A DNA stretch of 64,000 bases from positions 1 through 64,000 of the forward strand of contig NZ_JBHSCH010000004.1 in the NCBI RefSeq assembly GCF_042651065.1, in the 5' to 3' direction. Positions 50,147-57,639 of the stretch are shown here, piece by piece (position 1 is the stretch's first letter; each line of letters begins with the position of its first letter). The notes under the pieces are model-generated. The model ran no database searches. It had not been told where the DNA came from and saw nothing but the letters and a program-made list of their open reading frames with translations. A program made the position numbers and the translations under genes. Origin of the DNA: Pseudoroseomonas aestuarii. Lineage in GTDB: Bacteria > Pseudomonadota > Alphaproteobacteria > Acetobacterales > Acetobacteraceae.

Positions 50147-51135
50147 TCCTTCTCGATCCCGGCGGCCTCGATCAGCTCGCGCCACTTCACCAGCTCGGCG
50201 CGGACGAAGGCGTCGAGCGTCTCGGGCGGCCCGGAGAAGGCCTCGAAGCCGAGGGCGGCGAAGCGCTTCTGCACCTCCGGCCGCTCCACCGCGCGGCGGA
50301 TGGCGGCGTTCAGCGTCTGCACCACCGGCGCGGGCAGCCCGGCCGGGCCGAACACGCCGTTCCAGGAGGTGATGTCGAACCCCGCCAGCCCGGCCTCGGC
50401 CATCGAGGGCATGTCGGGCATCAGCGCCGAGCGTTCCTTCGTGCTCATCGCCAGGGCGCGCAGCTTGCCGGCCTGCACATGCGGCAGCCCCGCCGCGAGG
50501 TCGACGAACATGCAGGTCACGCGGCCGGCCATCACGTCCGTCATGGCGGGCGGCGTGCTGCGATAGGGCACGTGCAGCATCTCCACGCCGCCCATCCGCG
50601 CCATGGTGGCGCCGGCGACGATGCCGGTGCTGTTGCCGCTGGCGTAGGAGAGCCGGCCGGGCTGGCGCCGCGCCAGCGCCAGCAATTCCTCCACGCTGCG
50701 CGCCGGCACCGCTTCCCCCACCACCAGCATGAAGGGCAGGTTGCCCATGCGCGCGATGGGGGTGAAGTCGGCCACCGGGTCGTAGTCGATCCGCTTCATC
50801 AGCGAGGGGTTGGCGGAATGGCTGGTGTTGGTGGTCATGAACAGGGTGTGGCCGTCCGGCGCGGCGCGCGCCGCCGCCATGGCGGCGATGGTGCCGTTGG
50901 CGCCGGCGCGGTTCTCCACCACCACGGGCACCTCCAGCGTCGGCCCCAGCAGCTCAGCCAGGATGCGCGCCACGGCGTCGGTGCCGCTGCCGCCGGCGAA
51001 GGGCACCAGCAGCGTCACCGGGCGCTGCGGCTTCCACGCCTCCGCGCGGGCGGGCCGGGGCAGCAGGGGCAGGGCGGGCAGCGCGGCGGCGGCGGCCAGC
51101 AGGGCGCGGCGGCGCGCCAGGGGGGCGGCGCTCAT
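50143..51135 (-). CDS. Bug-family substrate-binding protein (5)
   Basis: A 330-residue Bug protein: leader ARRRALLAAAAALPALPLLPRPARA, then VTLLVPFAGGSGTDAVARILAE, ENRAGANGTIAAMAAA, HVPYRSTPPAMTDVMAGRVTCMFVDLAAG and GLPAPVVQTLNAAI. It is translationally coupled to both the cupin upstream and the CoA-transferase downstream, so import and activation of one acid are tied together. The membrane part (TctA/TctB) is not in the window. An unusual placement is its position between enzyme genes. Confidence 0.93.
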   Translation of the reverse strand: MSAAPLARRRALLAAAAALPALPLLPRPARAEAWKPQRPVTLLVPFAGGSGTDAVARILAELLGPTLEVPVVVENRAGANGTIAAMAAARAAPDGHTLFMTTNTSHSANPSLMKRIDYDPVADFTPIARMGNLPFMLVVGEAVPARSVEELLALARRQPGRLSYASGNSTGIVAGATMARMGGVEMLHVPYRSTPPAMTDVMAGRVTCMFVDLAAGLPHVQAGKLRALAMSTKERSALMPDMPSMAEAGLAGFDITSWNGVFGPAGLPAPVVQTLNAAIRRAVERPEVQKRFAALGFEAFSGPPETLDAFVRAELVKWRELIEAAGIEKE

Positions 51136-51539
51136 GCGTGGCCTCCCGCGCGGCGCACCACCTTGGCCGGGTCCTCGCCATAGGGCGGCGAGTAGATCAC
51201 CAGCACCTGCACCGGCTCCTCGCTCACCACGGTGAAGATGTGCTCCTCGCCGGCGGGGAAGAAGCACATCTCGCCCGGCCCGATCTCGCGGCTCTGGCCG
51301 CACACCTCGGCGCGGGCGCGGCCGGCGAGCATGTAGCAGGCCTGCTCCATGCCGGGATGCGCGTGCGGCAGCGCCCCCTGCCCGCCCTCGATGGTGCCGA
51401 GCAGCACCTCCATCCGCGTCGCCCCCACCGTCTCGGGGGCGATCAGGCGGCGGTTCACCGTGCCGGTGTGGTTGGCGGGGCTGTAGCCGGGCACATCCTC
51501 CGGCCGCACGAAATAGCTGCGCTGCGGGGTCTCGGGCAT
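51132..51539 (-). CDS. Single-domain cupin protein
   Basis: A 135-residue cupin. Metal-binding motif 1 is PHAHPGMEQACYMLAGRARAEV (His-x-His...Glu) and motif 2 is PGEMCFFPAGEEHIFTVVSEE with the final His. GGAGG precedes the ATG at 51539. First gene of the operon, overlapping the Bug gene by four bases, and divergent from a LysR regulator. Small cupins may be isomerases, decarboxylases or ligand sensors; here a role in handling the imported acid is inferred only from position. Confidence 0.87.
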   Translation of the reverse strand: MPETPQRSYFVRPEDVPGYSPANHTGTVNRRLIAPETVGATRMEVLLGTIEGGQGALPHAHPGMEQACYMLAGRARAEVCGQSREIGPGEMCFFPAGEEHIFTVVSEEPVQVLVIYSPPYGEDPAKVVRRAGGHA

Positions 51540-51601
51540 CGGTTCCTCCTGGCGCCGGGCTTGCCGCCGGCTGTCTTCGCTGGAAATTCCGGACCCTGCG
51601 A

Positions 51602-51654
51602 GGTCATAAATCAATTGAAAATTTTTGCTCTCCCTATAGATATTTTTTATGACC
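51602..51654. promoter_or_regulatory. Inverted repeat controlling the divergent LysR and cupin operon
   Basis: GGTCATAAA (51602-51610) and TTTATGACC (51646-51654) are perfect 9-bp inverted arms in an AT-rich 109-base gap. The right arm overlaps the LysR start codon (51649). The layout suggests LysR autorepression and activation of the divergent operon. Confidence 0.55.
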
Positions 51655-52626
51655 GTTACCCTGAAGGGCCTGCGCGCCTTCAACACCGTCCTGCGCTACG
51701 GCAGCTTCACCCGTGCCGCCGGGCTGCTGCACATCACCCAGCCGGCGCTGACGGTGCAGATCCGGCAGCTGGAGGCGGCGCTTGGCCTGCGCCTGCTGGA
51801 CCGCACGCCGCAGGGCGCCGAGCCCACCGCCGCCGGGCGCGAGCTGGCCCGCAGCCTGGAGCCGCTGCTGCGCGAGCTGGACCACACGGTGAGCAGCCTG
51901 CAGGACCTGGCGGCGCGGCGGCGCGGCGCGGTGCGGCTGGCGGCGCTGCCCTCGGTGGCCTCCGGCCTGCTGCCCGGCGCCATGGCGCGGCTGCGCGCCA
52001 CCCACCCCGAGCTGCGCGTGCGGCTGCATGAGGCGGTGACCGGGCAGATCTACGAGATGGTGCGGGCCGAGCAGGTGGATCTCGGCATCGCCACGGACCT
52101 GGCCCCAGGCGGCGAGCTGTCGGTCGATCCGCTGTTCCGCGACCAAATCCTGGCCCTGCTGCCGCCGGACCACGCCCTGGCCGGCCAGGCGGCCATCCCG
52201 CTGGCGCGGCTGGCCAAGGAGCGGCTGCTGCTGCTGGAGCCCGACAGCAGCATCCGCCGCCTGGTCGACGAGGCCTTCGCGCGCACGGGGCGGATGGTCA
52301 CGCCCGCGCAGGAGGCGGTGCACACCGGCACGCTGGTGGGCATGGCGCGGGCCGGGCTGGGCATCGCGCTGGTGCCCTCCACGGCGGCGGAGCTGCGCAT
52401 GGCGCCGGAGCTGGCGGCGCGGCCGCTGGGGCCGCCCGGCATCCGGCGCATGGTGGGGCTGGTGCGGCGCAGCGGGCGCTCCCTGCCGCCGGCCGCCGCG
52501 GCGCTGGCCGAGGCGCTGCGCGCCGAGGCCGCCCTGCTGGCACCATCCGGCCAGCCCTCCGGCCCGCCGCCCGCCGCGCCCCGCCGGACCGGCCGCCCCA
52601 GGCCGGTTCCGCCGCAGGAAGGCTGA
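51649..52626 (+). CDS. LysR-family regulator of the cupin-to-CitE operon
   Basis: A 325-residue LysR regulator: helix-turn-helix at about residues 4-62 (LRAFNTVLRYGSFTRAAGLLHITQPALTVQIRQLEAALGLRLLDRT), then the effector domain with VRLAALPSVASGLLPGAM and GLGIALVPSTAAELR. The last 35 residues are a Pro/Gly-rich tail without family similarity. It is divergent from the cupin gene, with a 9-bp inverted repeat spanning the gap. The ATG lies in an AT-rich leader without a clear ribosome site. Its inducer is probably the operon's substrate. Confidence 0.92.
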   Translation: MTVTLKGLRAFNTVLRYGSFTRAAGLLHITQPALTVQIRQLEAALGLRLLDRTPQGAEPTAAGRELARSLEPLLRELDHTVSSLQDLAARRRGAVRLAALPSVASGLLPGAMARLRATHPELRVRLHEAVTGQIYEMVRAEQVDLGIATDLAPGGELSVDPLFRDQILALLPPDHALAGQAAIPLARLAKERLLLLEPDSSIRRLVDEAFARTGRMVTPAQEAVHTGTLVGMARAGLGIALVPSTAAELRMAPELAARPLGPPGIRRMVGLVRRSGRSLPPAAAALAEALRAEAALLAPSGQPSGPPPAAPRRTGRPRPVPPQEG

Positions 52627-52695
52627 GAAGCGCCGCGCCGGCAGCGGACCTGGCGCCCTGCCCGCGCCCGGCTGGACACCCGCCGGCCGGAAACC

Positions 52696-52723
52696 GTATG
52701 AGGTCTCGCCAGAAACCTCATAC
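52696..52723 (+). promoter_or_regulatory. NikR operator before nikA
   Basis: GTATGA-N16-TCATAC, an exact match to the NikR operator pattern known from E. coli; the symmetry extends to 9-bp arms (GTATGAGGT and ACCTCATAC). It ends 23 bases before the nikA start, where Ni-loaded NikR would block transcription. No nikR gene is present in the window. Confidence 0.93.
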
Positions 52724-52746
52724 TCCATGCCCGCGAGGCCGGCCCC

Positions 52747-54321
52747 ATGCTGCGTCGCTCCCTGCTGCGGGCCTTGCCCGCGCTTACCGCCCTGCCGGCC
52801 CTGGTCCGAACCGCCGGGGCGGCCGCGCCGGCCCGCAGCACGCTGCGCTTCTCCTGGCCCGCCAATGCCGGGCCGCTGCACCCGCACCTCTACGCGCCGA
52901 ACCAGATGTACGCGCAGGCCATGCTCTACGAGCCGCTGCTGCGCTATGTGGAGGGCGGGCAGCTCGCGCCCGCGCTGGCCACGGCGTGGCGGGCGGAGCC
53001 GGATGGGCGCGGCCATGTCCTCACCCTGCGGCCGGGCGTGCGCTTCACCGACGGCGCGCCCTTCGACGCCGCCGCCGTGGTGGCCAACATCCGCGCCCTC
53101 CTGGCGCGGCCCGAGCGGCATGACTGGCTGGCGCTGGTGGCGCAGATCGAGGATGCCGAGGCGCTCGGCCCCGGCACGGTCCGGCTCCGGCTGCGCGGCC
53201 CCTACCCTCCGGCGCTGATGGAGCTGGCGCTGATCCGCCCGCTGCGCTTTGCCTCGCCCGCCGTGCTGCGGCCGGATGGCGGCATCAGCGCGCCCATCGG
53301 CACCGGCCCCTGGATGCTGGCCGAGACGCGGCCGGGCCAGCACGACCTGTTCCGCCGCAACCCGCATCACTGGGACGGCCCCCCGGCGCTGGAGCAGGTG
53401 CTGGTACGGGTGGCGGCTGACAGCAACACCCGCGCCCTGGCACTGGAGGCGGGCGAGATCGACCTCGCCTACGGCACCGACCAGCTCGACGCCGACACCT
53501 TCCGCCGCTTCGCCGCCGACCGCCGCTTCACCGCCGCCGTCTCGCCGCCGCTGGCCACGCGGCTGCTGGCGGTGAACTCCGCGCGCTTCCCCACCGACGC
53601 GCCGGCGGTGCGGCACGCCATCGCGCGCGGGGTGGACCGGGCGGCGCTGGTGCGGCACGTGCTGCTGGACACCGAGCCGGCGGCCGGAACGCTGTTCGCG
53701 GAGAACTTCCCCCATGCCGATCTCGGCCTGCGCGCCCCGGATTTCGACCGGGCGGCCGCCGCGGCGCTGCTGGAGCAGGCCGGCTGGCACCTCGCCCCCG
53801 GCGAGCGCGTGCGGCGGCGGGCCGGGCGCGCGCTGGTGCTCGACCTCTGCTTCACCGGCAGCGACGCGTTGCAGAAATCATTGGCCGAGGCCATCCAGGG
53901 CGACCTCGCGCGCATCGGCATCGGCGCGCGGCTGCTGGGCGAGGACAGCGCCACCTATCTCGGCCGGCAGAAATCCGGCGATTTCGGCCTGATCTTCGCC
54001 GAGACCTGGGGCGCGCCCTACGACCCGCACGCCTTCCTGGCCGCCATGCGCCAGCCCGCCCATGCCGACTACCAGGCACAGCGGGGCCTGCCGATGAAGG
54101 ACGAGATCGACCGCCGCATCGGCGCCGCGCTGGCCGGCACGGACGAGGCGGCGCGGGCGGAGGAATACCGCTGGCTGCTCACCACCCTGCACGAGCAGGC
54201 GGTGTACTTCCCCATCTCCTTCCTCACCAACAAGCTGGTGCACCGCGCGGATCTCGGCACCGTCCCCTTCGGCGACACGCGCTACGAGATCCCGTTCGAC
54301 CGCATCCTCCCGCGCGGCTGA
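52747..54321 (+). CDS. nikA: Nickel ABC transporter substrate-binding protein NikA
   Basis: A 524-residue periplasmic protein that binds a nickel complex. A signal peptide covers about residues 1-26. Segments match NikA closely along its length: PLHPHLYAPNQMYAQAMLYEPLLRY, APIGTGPWMLAETRPGQHDLF, ETWGAPYDPHAFLAAMRQPAH and LTTLHEQAVYFPIS. The length equals that of the E. coli protein. It lies directly behind an exact NikR box and is first of a complete nikABCDE operon. The DppA peptide family is the only alternative and is made unlikely by the operator. Confidence 0.95.
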   Translation: MLRRSLLRALPALTALPALVRTAGAAAPARSTLRFSWPANAGPLHPHLYAPNQMYAQAMLYEPLLRYVEGGQLAPALATAWRAEPDGRGHVLTLRPGVRFTDGAPFDAAAVVANIRALLARPERHDWLALVAQIEDAEALGPGTVRLRLRGPYPPALMELALIRPLRFASPAVLRPDGGISAPIGTGPWMLAETRPGQHDLFRRNPHHWDGPPALEQVLVRVAADSNTRALALEAGEIDLAYGTDQLDADTFRRFAADRRFTAAVSPPLATRLLAVNSARFPTDAPAVRHAIARGVDRAALVRHVLLDTEPAAGTLFAENFPHADLGLRAPDFDRAAAAALLEQAGWHLAPGERVRRRAGRALVLDLCFTGSDALQKSLAEAIQGDLARIGIGARLLGEDSATYLGRQKSGDFGLIFAETWGAPYDPHAFLAAMRQPAHADYQAQRGLPMKDEIDRRIGAALAGTDEAARAEEYRWLLTTLHEQAVYFPISFLTNKLVHRADLGTVPFGDTRYEIPFDRILPRG

Positions 54322-54327
54322 GGCGCC

Positions 54328-55266
54328 ATGACGGGTTTCGCGCTGCGCCGCCTGCTCTCGCTGCCGCCGCTGCTGCTGGCGGTATCCTTCGGCTTCTTCG
54401 CCATGCTGCGCCTCGGCCGCGGCGACCCGGCGCTGGACTATCTGCGCCTGGCGCAGATCCCGCCCACCGACGCCGCGCTGGCCCTGGCGCGGGCGGAGCT
54501 GGGCCTCGACCGGCCGCTGCTGGCGCAGTACGGCGCCTGGCTGGCCGATGCGCTGCGGCTCGACCTCGGCACCTCCTGGTTCACCCGCCGGCCCGTCGCC
54601 GCCGAGATCGCCGAGTTCCTGCCCGCCACGCTGCAACTGGCCGGCACCGCCATGCTGGTGACGCTGGCCTTCGGCATCCCGCTCGGCCTGTGGGCGGCGC
54701 TGCGGCGCGACCGCTGGCCGGACCACGCGACGCGCCTCATCGCCTTCCTCGGCGTCTCGGTGCCGAATTTCTGGCTGGCCTTCCTGCTGGTGCTGCTCTT
54801 CGCCGTCACCCTGGGCTGGCTGCCGGCGATGGGACGCGACGGGCCGGCGAGCCTGGTGCTGCCGGCGCTGGCCACCGCCACCATGTCCGCCTGCGTCATG
54901 CTGCGGCTGGTGCGCGCCTCGGTGCTGGGGGCGCTGGGCGAGCCGCATCTGCGCTTCGCCGCCGCGCGCGGCCTGCCGCGCCGCACCCTGCTCGGCCGAC
55001 ACGTGGCGCTGAACGCCATGCTGCCGCCGCTCACCGCCATGGGGCTGCACCTGGGCGAGCTGATCGGCGGCGCGATGGTGGTGGAGACGGTGTTCGGCTG
55101 GCCCGGCCTCGGCCGCTGGGCGCTGCAGGCCATCGCCAACCGCGACTACCCGGTGCTGCAGGGCTTCGTCATGGTGCTGACCACGGTGTTCGTGCTGGGC
55201 AACCTGCTGGTCGATCTCGCCTATGCCTGGCTCGACCCGCGCATCCGGCTGGAGCGTGCGGCGTGA
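54328..55266 (+). CDS. nikB: Nickel ABC transporter permease NikB
   Basis: A 312-residue inner-membrane permease of the DppB/NikB family, with six hydrophobic segments. It has the GIPLGLWAALRRDRWPDHATRLIAFLGVSVPNFWLAFLLVLLF core and the EAA-like loop AAARGLPRRTLLGRHVALNAMLPPLT that contacts the ATPases. It begins 6 bases after nikA and ends in a GTGA overlap with nikC. Confidence 0.94.
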   Translation: MTGFALRRLLSLPPLLLAVSFGFFAMLRLGRGDPALDYLRLAQIPPTDAALALARAELGLDRPLLAQYGAWLADALRLDLGTSWFTRRPVAAEIAEFLPATLQLAGTAMLVTLAFGIPLGLWAALRRDRWPDHATRLIAFLGVSVPNFWLAFLLVLLFAVTLGWLPAMGRDGPASLVLPALATATMSACVMLRLVRASVLGALGEPHLRFAAARGLPRRTLLGRHVALNAMLPPLTAMGLHLGELIGGAMVVETVFGWPGLGRWALQAIANRDYPVLQGFVMVLTTVFVLGNLLVDLAYAWLDPRIRLERAA

Positions 55267-56078
55267 GGCGCCTCCTGCTGCCGCTGGCGCTCGGGCTGGT
55301 CGCGCTGCTGCTGGGTGCCGCGCTGCTGGCGCCCTGGATCGCGCCGCACGACCCGGCGGCCACCGACCTCGCCCGCCGCCTGCTGCCGCCCTCGGCGGCG
55401 CACTGGCTGGGCACCGACCATCTGGGGCGGGACCTGCTCTCCCGCCTGCTCTGGGGGGCGCGCGCCTCCTTCGGCGCGGTGGCCGCCATCCTGGCGCTGG
55501 TGCTGGCGCTGGGCTGCGCGGTGGGGATGCTCGCCGGCATGCTGGGCGGGGTGGTGGACGCGGTGCTGATGCGGCTGTGCGACGCCTTCATGACCGTGCC
55601 CACCCTGGTGCTGGCGCTGTTCATGATCGGCGCGCTGGGCACGGGCCTCGGCAATGTGGTGGTGGCCATCGCCCTCTCGCACTGGGCCTGGTATGCGCGG
55701 CTGGTGCGCGGCCTCACCCTCTCGCTGCGGCAGCGCGACCACATCCTGGCCGCCCGCGTGGCGGGGCTCTCGCGGCTGGCCATCCTGCGGCGGCACGTGC
55801 TGCCGGCGCTGGCGGGGCAGCTCGCCGTGCTGACCAGCCTCGACCTCGGGCACTGGATGCTGCACCTGGCGGGGCTGTCCTTCCTCGGCCTCGGCGTGGC
55901 GCCGCCGGCGCCGGAATGGGGCATCATGATCAACGACGCCCGCCCCTTCTTCCGCAGCGCGCCGATGCTGGTGCTGCTGCCGGGCGCGGCCATCCTGCTC
56001 ACCGTGCTGGCCTTCAACCTGCTGGGCGACGCGCTGCGCGACCGGCTGGACCCGACGCTGCGGGAGCACGCGCATTGA
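55263..56078 (+). CDS. nikC: Nickel ABC transporter permease NikC
   Basis: A 271-residue permease of the DppC/NikC family with five to six membrane segments. The N-terminal APHDPAATDLARRLLPPSAAHWLGTDHLGRDLLSRLLWGAR is diagnostic, and AARVAGLSRLAILRRHVLPALAGQL is the coupling loop. The GTG start at 55263 overlaps the nikB stop, and the stop overlaps the TTG start of nikD. Confidence 0.94.
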   Translation: MRRLLLPLALGLVALLLGAALLAPWIAPHDPAATDLARRLLPPSAAHWLGTDHLGRDLLSRLLWGARASFGAVAAILALVLALGCAVGMLAGMLGGVVDAVLMRLCDAFMTVPTLVLALFMIGALGTGLGNVVVAIALSHWAWYARLVRGLTLSLRQRDHILAARVAGLSRLAILRRHVLPALAGQLAVLTSLDLGHWMLHLAGLSFLGLGVAPPAPEWGIMINDARPFFRSAPMLVLLPGAAILLTVLAFNLLGDALRDRLDPTLREHAH

Positions 56079-56857
56079 GTGCCGGCCTCGCGCTGGAGGG
56101 GCTGCGGCTGGAGGCGGGCGGCGTGGCGCTGGTCGATGGCGTCTCGCTCGCCCTGCGGCGGGGGGAGGTGCTAGGCCTCGTCGGCACCAGCGGCGGCGGC
56201 AAGAGCCTGACGACGCTGGCGCTGCTCGGCCTGCTGCCGCGCGGCGTGCGGCGCGTGGCCGGGGTGCTGCGGCTGGACGGCGCGGTGCTGCACGCGGACG
56301 CCCAGGCGGCGCTGCACGGCCGGCGGATCGGCTTCGTGCAGCAGGCGCCGCGCGGCGGCTTCAACCCGCTCGTCACCCTCGGCCGGCATTTCCGCGAGAC
56401 CCTGGCCTGCGACGGGCTGCGCGGCGCCGCCGCCACGGCGCGGGCCGAGGGGCTGCTGCGCGAGGTGGGCTTCGATGCGCCGGCGCGGCTGCTGCCGCTC
56501 TACCCCGGCCAGCTCAGCGGCGGCATGCTGCAGCGGGCGATGCTGGCCCTGGCCCTGGCGCGCACGCCGGATTTCCTGCTGGCCGACGAGCCCACCACCG
56601 ATCTCGACCTGATCGTGCAAGCGCAGATCCTCTCGCTGCTGGAAGGGCTGGTTGCGCGGCGGCGCCTCGGCCTGCTGCTGGTGACGCACGACCTTTCCGT
56701 GGTGGCGCGGCTGGCGGACCGCGTGGCGGTGATGCAGGGCGGGCGGCTCGTCGAGGAGCAGGAGGTGCGGGGCTTCTTCGACGCTCCCCGCCACCCGCAC
56801 AGCCGGGCGCTGCTGGCCACGCATCTGGCGCTCTATGGCGAGGCGCTGCCGGCATGA
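56075..56857 (+). CDS. nikD: Nickel ABC transporter ATP-binding protein NikD
   Basis: A 260-residue ATPase. Walker A is GTSGGGKS (about residues 37-44), signature LSGGMLQR, Walker B FLLADEPTTDLD and switch His in VTHDLS. TTG at 56075 is taken as start: it overlaps the nikC stop (TTGA) and gives the normal N-terminus SAGLALEGL, and no ATG or GTG is available in frame nearby. Paired with NikE as the two cytoplasmic motors of the transporter. Confidence 0.92.
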   Translation: MSAGLALEGLRLEAGGVALVDGVSLALRRGEVLGLVGTSGGGKSLTTLALLGLLPRGVRRVAGVLRLDGAVLHADAQAALHGRRIGFVQQAPRGGFNPLVTLGRHFRETLACDGLRGAAATARAEGLLREVGFDAPARLLPLYPGQLSGGMLQRAMLALALARTPDFLLADEPTTDLDLIVQAQILSLLEGLVARRRLGLLLVTHDLSVVARLADRVAVMQGGRLVEEQEVRGFFDAPRHPHSRALLATHLALYGEALPA

Positions 56858-57636
56858 CGCCGCTGCTGGAGATGCGCGGCATCCACCACGCCTACCGCCA
56901 GGGCGGGCTGCTCTCCCGCCGCCGCCTGCCGGTGCTGGAGGATGCGGCGCTGCGGATCGGCGCCGGGGAATGCGTCGCCCTGCTCGGCCCCACCGGCTCG
57001 GGCAAGAGCACGCTGGGGCGGCTGATGCTGGGGCTGGAGCCGCCCGATGCCGGCGCGGTGCTGTTCGAGGGGCAGCCGCTGCGCGATGCGCGCGGCCGGG
57101 TGGCGCCGGCGGCGCGGCGTGCCATCCAGGCGGTGTTCCAGGACCCCTTCGCCGCCACCAGCCCGCGCCTCTCCGCCTTCGCGGTGGTGGCGGAGCCGCT
57201 GCTGGCGGAGCGCCTGCCGCGCCCCGCGCTGCGGGAGCGGGTGGCCGGGCTGATGCGGGCGGTGGGGCTGGACCCCGCGATGATGGACCGGCTGGCGCAC
57301 CGGCTCAGCGGCGGGCAGTTGCAGCGGCTCTGCATCGCCCGCGCCCTGGCGCCCGCGCCGCGCCTGGTGCTGCTGGACGAGGCGGTGAACAGCCTGGACC
57401 TGGAGACGCAGGCGCAGGTCCTCGCCCTGCTGCACCGGCTGCGGCGGGAGACGGGCGTGGCCTATCTCTTCGTCACGCACGATCTGCGGCTGGTACGCGG
57501 CTTCGCCGGGCGCTGCTACGTGATGCAGGAGCGCCGGCCGGTAGAGGTGCCCGACCCCTTCGGGCCGGGGCCACTGCCCACCACCCTGGCGGCGCTGCGG
57601 GCCGCCATCCTGCCGGCCCGGCCGCGCCCCGGCTGA
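56854..57636 (+). CDS. nikE: Nickel ABC transporter ATP-binding protein NikE
   Basis: A 260-residue ATPase: Walker A GPTGSGKS (about residues 48-55), signature LSGGQLQRLCIARAL, Walker B LVLLDEAVNSLD and VTHDLR. The Walker B form DEAV(N)SLD is characteristic of NikE rather than of peptide-transporter ATPases, which usually read DEPTSALD. ATGA overlap with nikD. The operon ends here, 3 bases from the convergent M20 peptidase gene, so no separate terminator fits between them. Confidence 0.94.
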   Translation: MTPLLEMRGIHHAYRQGGLLSRRRLPVLEDAALRIGAGECVALLGPTGSGKSTLGRLMLGLEPPDAGAVLFEGQPLRDARGRVAPAARRAIQAVFQDPFAATSPRLSAFAVVAEPLLAERLPRPALRERVAGLMRAVGLDPAMMDRLAHRLSGGQLQRLCIARALAPAPRLVLLDEAVNSLDLETQAQVLALLHRLRRETGVAYLFVTHDLRLVRGFAGRCYVMQERRPVEVPDPFGPGPLPTTLAALRAAILPARPRPG

Positions 57637-57639
57637 GGC

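Noticed and set aside
52747..57636. Dipeptide transporter (dppABCDF) instead of nickel transporter
   Set aside because: The exact NikR box, NikA-specific segments and the DEAVNSLD Walker B in the last ATPase favour nickel.
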